Below, one piece after another: positions 5,872-10,821 of a stretch of 10,821 nt of DNA; the stretch's first letter is position 1; each line of letters opens with the position of its first letter. The notes under the pieces were generated by a model. The model was given only the letters and a program-made list of their open reading frames with translations, ran no database searches and was not told the origin of the DNA. The DNA is from Thermoplasmata archaeon (GTDB taxonomy: Archaea; Thermoplasmatota; DTKX01; GCA-020343715), in NCBI GenBank assembly GCA_020343715.1, contig CP070808.1, positions 1,188,816 to 1,199,636 on the forward strand, written 5' to 3'. A program made the position numbers and the translations under genes.

Positions 5872-6891
5872 TCATCCCTCCAGTGCCAGCGCCAGGTCCA
5901 CCGCCTGGACCATACCGTATCCTGACTTTGGGTCGTGGGGGGTCGCCTGCCCCTCCAGGGACCGAGCCGTCTCCATGAGGGCCGTCTTGACATCCCTTAC
6001 CGTCGTGGCGTTCCCGTCCCGGGTGCCTCCCGTCAGGAGGTCGGGAGTGTAGGAGAGGGCCACCGCCAGGGCGGCGGACACCATGGCCGTGGCGTGGGAC
6101 GTTCCGGATCCCTTGGCGTACAGGCCGTCCACGTGGGCCGTTACTATGTCGACGCCCGGGGCCACCACCTCGGGCTTCTTGTTGGGGTCCGGTCTCGGGA
6201 CCGTCACGTCCCCTCTCGAGGAGAAGGGCGCCATCTGACCCCTCTGGTCGACGGCTCCCACCGATATGACATCGGGGGTCCTGCTAGGCTCCATCACGTC
6301 GTCGGCGGTCCCGTCGTTCCCCGCCGCCGCCACCACGACGATGCCCTTGGCCACCGCCTGGCTTATGGCGGCGTGGGTGGCCGTCCCGATGAGGATGTCG
6401 ATGTTGTCGAACTCCCCACCCAGGGAGAGGGATATTATGTGGGCGCCATCGTCGGTCTGGTTGTTACCGTCGGGATCCATGCAGAAGTCGATACCGTCGG
6501 CGAGGATGGTGTCGTTGAAGGTGACCTCCTGGTCCAGGACCTTGACGACGATGAGCTCCACGCCTGTGGCGCCCCCCCGCAGGGGCGACCTGCCGGCTAT
6601 GATGGAGGCCATCGCGGTGCCGTGGCCCATGTCGTCGTAGGGCTGGTCCTCATCGTTGATGAGGTCTGTCCAGCCCGATATCCTGACCCGGTCCAGGCTT
6701 GGATGTCCAGGGTCGATCCCAGTGTCCACGATTCCGACCCTGACCCCTTCCCCGGTGATGCCCATCTCCCAGGCCTGCTCCAGCTGGACCATCTCGTAGG
6801 CCCATGTGGACCGCTCGACCTCGTCATCACCGCTGTCCAGGGACAGGGCGATGGCCACCGTGGCTATCACGAGGATGACCACTACCAACAC
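5872..6891 (-). CDS. Membrane-anchored subtilisin-like (S8) serine protease
   Basis: The annotated extent starts at GTG 6891 and gives 339 aa. It begins with a hydrophobic helix (residues 2-17), directly followed by the catalytic domain. The triad is Asp56 (IVDTGID), His90 (GHGTAMAS) and Ser265 (GSGTSHATAM); the oxyanion Asn192 is in AAAGNDG. I see no inhibitor propeptide. The helix probably acts as a signal anchor with the protease outside the cell. The same frame is open for 24 more codons to an ATA at 6963-6961. ATA has an ideal GGGAGG 7 nt upstream, and the extra residues look coding (charged, then the helix), so the real start may be there, giving 363 aa. No ATG, GTG or TTG lies in frame between 6891 and the stop at 7020. 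It shares an operon with yjbQ. Substrate unknown. Confidence 0.93.
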   Translation of the reverse strand: MLVVVILVIATVAIALSLDSGDDEVERSTWAYEMVQLEQAWEMGITGEGVRVGIVDTGIDPGHPSLDRVRISGWTDLINDEDQPYDDMGHGTAMASIIAGRSPLRGGATGVELIVVKVLDQEVTFNDTILADGIDFCMDPDGNNQTDDGAHIISLSLGGEFDNIDILIGTATHAAISQAVAKGIVVVAAAGNDGTADDVMEPSRTPDVISVGAVDQRGQMAPFSSRGDVTVPRPDPNKKPEVVAPGVDIVTAHVDGLYAKGSGTSHATAMVSAALAVALSYTPDLLTGGTRDGNATTVRDVKTALMETARSLEGQATPHDPKSGYGMVQAVDLALALEG

Positions 6892-6970
6892 GGCGTAGGC
6901 CTGGGTGCGGGCCAGCTTGCCATCCTGGTCGATGGCCTCTCGGGTCGGTTCCTCGGCCCCTATGGGTCTT

Positions 6971-6976
6971 CCTCCC
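6971..6976 (-). promoter_or_regulatory. Shine-Dalgarno pointing to a possible AUA start
   Basis: The minus strand has GGGAGG, then AAGACCC, then ATA (6963-6961). The 7-nt spacing is ideal, and no ordinary start codon lies within reach. A weak TATA-like CCTATC (6994-6989) is also centred 28.5 nt before that ATA. It bears on the start of the S8 protease. Confidence 0.45.
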
Positions 6977-7034
6977 GGTGCTGGCCCTGATAGGTAGATG
7001 GGGAGAAAGGGTTTTCCCTAGGCCGGGAAGGCAG

Positions 7035-7406
7035 CTACCTGCCCACCTTGGTCGCCACGTCGTCGACGGCCTTGTGGAGGACGTCCATCCTGAAGGGCTT
7101 GAGGAGCACGTCGGCGGCACCGGCCGCCATGGCGTGCTCGGCGACGGCCGCGTCTGCGGTGAGGAAGACCACCTGGGCCCCCGAGTCGATGTCAAGGATG
7201 TCCCTCATTGCATCCAGACCGTTCTTGATGGGCATCCTGTGGTCCATGAGCACCAGGTCGGGACGCTCGGCCATGTCCCTGTACATGTCCACCGCCTCGA
7301 CCCCGTTGTAGGCCGAGGCCACGACCTGGTAGCCCTTGAGCTCCAACAGCTTGCCGTACAGCTCGTGGAGCATGTCCTCGTCATCGACTATCATTATCGA
7401 CAGCAT
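7035..7406 (-). CDS. Single-domain response regulator (CheY-like receiver)
   Basis: This 123-aa protein is a complete receiver domain with no output domain. The acidic pocket is Asp8/Asp9, the phospho-acceptor is Asp55 in LVLMDHRMP, the switch Thr is Thr83 (FLTAD), and the conserved Lys is Lys103 (LLKPF). All residues needed for phosphorylation are present. The ATG at 7406 lies inside the end of the upstream kinase-like gene (26-bp overlap) and is preceded by GGGGAGGG (7419-7412), about 5 nt away. The two genes are therefore very likely co-transcribed and translated together. With no DNA-binding domain, it must signal through protein contact or pass phosphate on. The upstream protein is the obvious partner. 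Confidence 0.95.
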   Translation of the reverse strand: MLSIMIVDDEDMLHELYGKLLELKGYQVVASAYNGVEAVDMYRDMAERPDLVLMDHRMPIKNGLDAMRDILDIDSGAQVVFLTADAAVAEHAMAAGAADVLLKPFRMDVLHKAVDDVATKVGR

Positions 7407-8097
7407 CGGGACCCTCCCCGTTCGGAAGTTCGATCACCAGGTGCGCCCCCACCTTACCCGGTGGGGCATCCTCGACCCTCGCCGCCGCCGCGTACTGGAG
7501 CAGGATCTGGCGCACCAGCACCAGGGTCGCCACCTCCGTGTTACGGCCCAGGGGCTCCCTCCCGCCTGTCAGGGAGTCGACGACCATCGGGTTCAGGGCG
7601 AACCCCTCGCTGGAGAAGCGAAGGGCCGTGACGGTCCCTCGGGGCACCGCCTCCACCGTCATGGAGCACTCCCGGTCCACGGGCAACTGGTCCGACAGGA
7701 GCATCATCAGCTGGGTGAGCATCTCGGTGAGCATGCCGTCCGCCATCACCTGGGGGTTCCCGTCGATGCCCGACACGTGGATGGACAGCCGGTTCCGGGC
7801 GAAGGCCCCCTGGACCGACCGGGCCGCCGACTCCAAGGCTTGTCCCAGGGGGACGCGGACGGGATGGAAGTCGCCCATGTCGCGGGTGACCATCGCGGTG
7901 CGGACCTGGAGCGTCAGGCGGGCCGTGTGCTCCAGCACCTCGACCGTCCTACCCACCAGGGCGCGTTCGTTCTCGGTGAGGCCCTCGGACGAGGCCAGGA
8001 GCTCCAGGAAGCCCAGTGCCGCCTGCTGCTGGTTTATCAGGTCATGACTGACCATCTGCAGAAGGTTGTCCGCCTCCCACTCGTCCTCATCCGTCAT
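7381..8097 (-). CDS. Histidine-kinase-like protein with degenerate ATPase domain
   Basis: This 238-aa soluble protein has no sensor or membrane segment. It starts MTDEDEWEADNLLQMVSHDL, where His18 followed by Asp is a clear H-box; GFLELL continues the dimerisation helix and a second helix follows at about 43-72. The C-terminal half (about 85-226) ends with a strand like that of a histidine-kinase ATPase, AHLVIELP. However, the expected N-box (about 122-134, LTEMLTQLMMLL) lacks its Asn, DxGxG is replaced by SSEGFA (162-167), and the GxGLGL lid is replaced by NTEVATLVLV (186-195). It may therefore be a Spo0B/ChpT-like His phosphotransferase, not a kinase. ATG 8097 has GAGGGG (8112-8107) 9 nt upstream. 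The frame is open far upstream, antisense to the PFK gene, but that part is not coding. It overlaps the receiver gene. Confidence 0.85.
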   Translation of the reverse strand: MTDEDEWEADNLLQMVSHDLINQQQAALGFLELLASSEGLTENERALVGRTVEVLEHTARLTLQVRTAMVTRDMGDFHPVRVPLGQALESAARSVQGAFARNRLSIHVSGIDGNPQVMADGMLTEMLTQLMMLLSDQLPVDRECSMTVEAVPRGTVTALRFSSEGFALNPMVVDSLTGGREPLGRNTEVATLVLVRQILLQYAAAARVEDAPPGKVGAHLVIELPNGEGPDAVDNDSR

Positions 8098-8206
8098 CTC
8101 GACTTTCCCCTCGGTGGCCTGAATGGCCAACGACCACCCATATGATTGACCAGGCCCGTATATGACGGTTTCCATCTGGTTTACGTCGGAACGCGGCTGG
8201 TCCCGA
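8098..8206. promoter_or_regulatory. Divergent intergenic region, kinase-like gene / PFK
   Basis: This 109-bp stretch separates the two divergent genes up to the PFK box. On the minus strand it holds two weak TATA-like sites, CATATGG (about 8146-8140) and CATATACGG (about 8164-8156). The first could serve the kinase-like gene with a leader of roughly 20 nt. I see no clear operator or repeat. Confidence 0.35.
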
Positions 8207-8218
8207 CAACCTTTATCA
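8207..8218 (+). promoter_or_regulatory. TATA box of the phosphofructokinase gene
   Basis: CAACCTTTATCA has its TTAT centred at 8214.5. The window's usual spacing predicts transcription from about 8243, giving an 8-nt leader before ATG 8251. That leader begins with GTG TTC CGA TGA, whose stop overlaps the ATG. Confidence 0.6.
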
Positions 8219-8250
8219 CGGTCCCCGCCGTTCGAGGTGCCGGTGTTCCG

Positions 8251-9282
8251 ATGAGGATTGGAGTGCTCACGGGAGGAGGAGACTGCCCCGGGCTGAACCA
8301 CGCCATCAGGGGTCTTGTTCTGAGAGCCGGCCAGCTGGGCCACGAGGTCGTGGGCTTCCGCGACGGGTGGAAGGGCGTCCTGGAGGGTGACACAATCCCA
8401 CTGGGCAGGGCCGAGGTAGACGCCGTCCACGACGTGGGCGGGACCATGCTCGGGACCTCCAGGACGAACGTGTTCAAGATCGAGGACGGCCCCAATAAGG
8501 TGGCAGAGTCCCTGGAACGGCTGGGCATCGACTGCCTCGTCGGCATCGGCGGCGAGGACACCCTTGGCGTGCTGCACAAGCTGTCGGAGCTGGGCGTTCC
8601 CGCCGTGGGGTGCCCCAAGACCATCGACAACGACCTGGACGCCACCGAGTTCACCATAGGCTTCGACACCTCCATCAACATCTCCACCCAGGCCATCGAC
8701 CGGCTGCACACCACCGCCCGGTCCCACCACAGGTGCCTGGTGGTGGAGATCATGGGCAGGCACGCGGGATGGATGGCGTGGTACGCCGGCATCGCCGGTG
8801 GCGCCCACGCGATACTCCTTCCCGAGGAGCCCGTTGACTTGGACCGGCTCGTGAAGGTGGTCAAGGAACGGGCCGGGCCCGACGGTCGCGGCTACTCCAT
8901 CATCGCCGCCTCCGAGGGGGCCAAGCTGGACGAGGGGGAGGAGATCCTTCAGGACCAGTCCCTGGACGCGTTCGGTCACGTGAAGCTGGGGGGCATCGGC
9001 AAGCGCCTGGCGAAGCTCATCGAGGAGCGGACGGGGGTCGAGTCCCGGTCCGTGGTGCTGGGCCACATCCAGCGGGGTGGGCCACCCAGCGCCCTCGACA
9101 GGGTGCTGTCGACCCAGTTCGGGTGGTACGCCGCCGAGCTGGTGGACAGCGGCGAGTACGGCAAGATGCCCGCCTCCCGCAGCGGCAGGATTGAGATTGT
9201 CACCTTGGCCGATGCCGTGGGAAGGCTCAAGACGGTGGACGACGAGCGGATCAGGGTCTCCAACGGTCTCTGGTGGGCCTAG
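8251..9282 (+). CDS. 6-phosphofructokinase, probably pyrophosphate-dependent
   Basis: This 343-aa protein is a PFKA-family enzyme that phosphorylates fructose 6-phosphate at C1. Motifs in order are GVLTGGGDCPGLN (4-16), IGGEDTLG (99-106), CPKTIDND (121-128) with catalytic Asp126, the sugar-phosphate site MGRHAGW (168-174), and LGHIQRGGPPSALDR (270-284). At the two positions that separate phosphate donors in this family (E. coli Gly104 and Gly124), it has Asp103 and Lys123. This is the signature of PPi-dependent enzymes, and the GGEDTLG...PKTIDND pattern recalls the Amycolatopsis PPi-PFK. A PPi enzyme can run in both glycolysis and gluconeogenesis. Start ATG 8251 gives the family N-terminus; the frame upstream to 8146 is promoter DNA. 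The stop overlaps the stop of the convergent MBL gene. Family certain; donor inferred. Confidence 0.95.
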   Translation: MRIGVLTGGGDCPGLNHAIRGLVLRAGQLGHEVVGFRDGWKGVLEGDTIPLGRAEVDAVHDVGGTMLGTSRTNVFKIEDGPNKVAESLERLGIDCLVGIGGEDTLGVLHKLSELGVPAVGCPKTIDNDLDATEFTIGFDTSINISTQAIDRLHTTARSHHRCLVVEIMGRHAGWMAWYAGIAGGAHAILLPEEPVDLDRLVKVVKERAGPDGRGYSIIAASEGAKLDEGEEILQDQSLDAFGHVKLGGIGKRLAKLIEERTGVESRSVVLGHIQRGGPPSALDRVLSTQFGWYAAELVDSGEYGKMPASRSGRIEIVTLADAVGRLKTVDDERIRVSNGLWWA

Positions 9283-9911
9283 CCCGCGTAGAAGGCGTGC
9301 ATGACGCTGGTGGGCAGGTCTCCATCCTTGCGGAACGGAGGCCCGTGCCCCGGGACGATGGTGTCCGCCAGGTCGACTATGCGCTTCATGCTGTTGAGAG
9401 CCACCTCCTCGTCGTAGTGGATCCCCGGAGGCACCCACGCCACGTAGTTGTCCGGCGTGGGAAGGGCGTCGCCCGCCATCACCCAGGTGCCCAGCTCCGT
9501 CTCCGCCACGACGGAGATGCTGCCCCGGCTGTGGCCCGGCGTATGGATGACCCGCACCCCGGGTACCAGCTCCTCCATGGTCCCCTCGACCCGGCGGACC
9601 TTGCCGCTGACGCACCTGGCGGCCCCCTCCTCCCTGTGGACCACCACCTCGGCGTTGGTGAACAGCCGGTTGCATCCAGTATGGTCCGCGTGGCAATGGG
9701 TATTGACCAGGATGTCCACGTCCTCGGGTCGCAGGTCGTGCTCCGCCAGGGCCTCCTCCACCTCGTCGGCGTCCCTGGGCATGGCGGTGTCGACGACGAT
9801 GCTCGTGTCCCCGGACAGGACCAGGGTCACCGACGAGCTGGCGTCCAGGATGGTCCCGTCGGGCTCCCTGTCGATGGTGCCCTCCTTCAGGACGAACACT
9901 CGGACCGTCAT
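9279..9911 (-). CDS. Metallo-beta-lactamase-fold hydrolase
   Basis: This 210-aa single-domain MBL-fold protein carries the full metal-binding set: NTHCHADH (His72, His74, Asp76, His77), His127 in HTPGHS, Asp148 in MAGDAL, and His189 in VPGHGPP. This predicts a dinuclear zinc or iron hydrolase of the glyoxalase II / MBLAC1-like kind; the substrate cannot be told from sequence. It is cytoplasmic, with no signal peptide. The ATG at 9911 overlaps the stop of the preceding pmbA gene as ATGA, so the two are almost certainly translationally coupled. A 17-bp palindrome lies immediately upstream of the ATG. The frame extends to 9974, but that stretch is shadow of pmbA. The stop codon shares CTAG with the stop of the convergent PFK gene. 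Confidence 0.94.
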   Translation of the reverse strand: MTVRVFVLKEGTIDREPDGTILDASSSVTLVLSGDTSIVVDTAMPRDADEVEEALAEHDLRPEDVDILVNTHCHADHTGCNRLFTNAEVVVHREEGAARCVSGKVRRVEGTMEELVPGVRVIHTPGHSRGSISVVAETELGTWVMAGDALPTPDNYVAWVPPGIHYDEEVALNSMKRIVDLADTIVPGHGPPFRKDGDLPTSVMHAFYAG

Positions 9912-10821
9912 GGGGTGACAGTCACCCCCTCCGCGGCGATCCAGGGTAGGATCACGTTGGAGCCGCCCGGGCACTGCCTGGCCCTCCCCCCCGCGCCGAT
10001 GAGGGACTCCAGGACGCTTCCCAGGTTGCCCCCCAGCATGACGGGTGACCTGACACCCAGGAGCTCACCGTTGCGGATCTCGTAGGGCATCGTGGAGTTT
10101 AAGGAGAAGTCCAGGGTGGACCTGTTGGAGGTGTGGCATCCCATCAGGTCGTGGACGAGGATGCCCCTGTCCACCTCGGCGACCAAGTCCTCCAGCTCCC
10201 CCATCGAGGGCAGGTAGAGGGCCACGTTCGTCGTGGCCGCGTCGGGCTGGGACTTCCACCCGCCCCCACCTCCCCGGGAGGCGTTGCCCGTGGTCTCGAC
10301 CCTGTAGTGGTTGGCGGTGTAGGTGTCATAAAGGAAACCCTGGAGCATGCCGTCCTCGATGAGGACGTTGCGACGGGTGGCCACGCCCTCATCGTCGGCC
10401 TTGCCGCTGCCCAGGCCCCCGGGGATGGTGGGGTCGTCCACCACGGTGAGGGCCTCGGTGGCGACCCGCTGACCGTCCTTGCCCGACCAGGCCGACTCGC
10501 CCCTCTGGGCGGCGTCGCCTATGACCGACGGGATCATCGTGTACTCAAGTAGCTCCGCCAGGGGAGAGGGCCGGAAGACGACCGTCATCTCGCCCCCCTC
10601 CTCCAGCGGCTTGGCCCCCTGGGCGTCCAGGGCCATACGACCCGCCTCGCCCCCGATGTAGGGGGTGTCGATGTCCCGGGACCTGCTGGAGAGGAACTCG
10701 AAGCCCGTGGAGACGGTGGAGTCCCTGAGCACGACGTAGGCGTATGCGGTCATCGAGGTGCCATGGGACGAGACGGACACGCCGCGGGAATTGGCGATGG
10801 CCACCGAGCCGTGGCCGAAGA
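9908..10821 (-). CDS. pmbA: TldE/PmbA-like protein, N-terminus beyond the window
   Basis: The frame is open to the right edge (F-G-H-G-S-V-A-I-A-N-S-R-G at the boundary), so about the last 304 residues are seen. The visible part is the TldD/PmbA fold: IANSRGVSVSS, a central segment ending VDDPTIPGGLGSGKADDEGV, then NVLIEDGMLQGFLYDTYTA. The C-terminal domain ends with IRNGELLGVRSPVMLGGNLGSVLESL. At the place where TldD has its catalytic HExxxH, this protein reads LAELLEYTMIPSV, without the motif, so it is the TldE/PmbA type. In bacteria TldE pairs with the protease TldD, in for example microcin maturation and CcdA antitoxin degradation. A tldD partner could lie just outside the right edge. It is coupled to the MBL hydrolase downstream. 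Confidence 0.9.
   Translation of the reverse strand, partial: FGHGSVAIANSRGVSVSSHGTSMTAYAYVVLRDSTVSTGFEFLSSRSRDIDTPYIGGEAGRMALDAQGAKPLEEGGEMTVVFRPSPLAELLEYTMIPSVIGDAAQRGESAWSGKDGQRVATEALTVVDDPTIPGGLGSGKADDEGVATRRNVLIEDGMLQGFLYDTYTANHYRVETTGNASRGGGGGWKSQPDAATTNVALYLPSMGELEDLVAEVDRGILVHDLMGCHTSNRSTLDFSLNSTMPYEIRNGELLGVRSPVMLGGNLGSVLESLIGAGGRARQCPGGSNVILPWIAAEGVTVTP
9912..9928. repeat. Perfect 17-bp palindrome at the pmbA/MBL junction
   Basis: GGGGTGAC and GTCACCCC surround a single A. On the mRNA (minus strand) it folds as a GGGGTG/CACCCC stem with a 5-nt loop, directly followed by the ATG of the MBL gene. A GGAGG-like sequence lies just before the stem, so folding would bring it close to the ATG. 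The repeat also encodes the last residues of PmbA. Confidence 0.5.

Noticed and set aside
8098..8175. Upstream ATG (8175) for the kinase-like protein
   Set aside because: The added residues come from a promoter-like A/T-containing stretch; ATG 8097 has a Shine-Dalgarno and begins just before the H-box helix.
8098..9696. Long open frame continuing upstream of the kinase-like gene on the minus strand
   Set aside because: It lies antisense to the PFK gene, is rich in Gly, His, Pro and Arg as expected of a GC-rich shadow, and the H-box protein has a good start with Shine-Dalgarno at 8097.

Overview
The window looks like chromosomal DNA from a GC-rich archaeon, most likely a member of the Thermoplasmatota. 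The evidence is archaeal in kind. There is a tRNA-Tyr gene with the archaeal C1:G72 pair and a 37-nt intron at position 37/38. TATA-like boxes of the form AAACCTTAT or GTTTATTT lie a fixed distance before start codons, and several genes look leaderless. There are also a signal-peptide surface protein with a C-terminal membrane anchor and a membrane-anchored subtilase. The lineage is an inference; no marker here fixes it.

Layout, left to right. A possible minus-strand gene starts at the left edge and leaves the window. Then come pdxT (+, PLP synthase glutaminase), a 72-aa two-helix membrane protein (-), and hisS (+), which is divergent from it. The intron-bearing tRNA-Tyr (-) faces the end of hisS. 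A minus-strand block follows: a surface/secreted Ig-like protein, a B12-binding-type radical SAM protein, a YjbQ/UPF0047 protein, a membrane-anchored S8 protease, a CheY-like receiver, and a small histidine-kinase-like protein. The divergent phosphofructokinase gene (+) comes next. It meets a minus-strand pair tail to tail: a metallo-beta-lactamase-fold hydrolase preceded by pmbA/tldE, which is cut by the right edge.

Likely transcription units are S8 protease -> yjbQ (4-nt gap, good Shine-Dalgarno), kinase-like -> receiver (26-bp overlap), and pmbA -> MBL hydrolase (ATGA overlap). The other genes appear to have their own promoters.

Points most worth a second look: (1) the kinase-like protein keeps its phospho-acceptor His but has lost the recognisable ATP-binding motifs, so it may be a Spo0B/ChpT-type phosphotransferase working with the overlapping receiver; (2) the phosphofructokinase carries the Asp/Lys signature of PPi-dependent enzymes; (3) the TATA-to-start distance is nearly constant and can be used to choose starts; (4) the S8 protease may start at an AUA codon. 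I see no mobile element, CRISPR array, rRNA or prophage.
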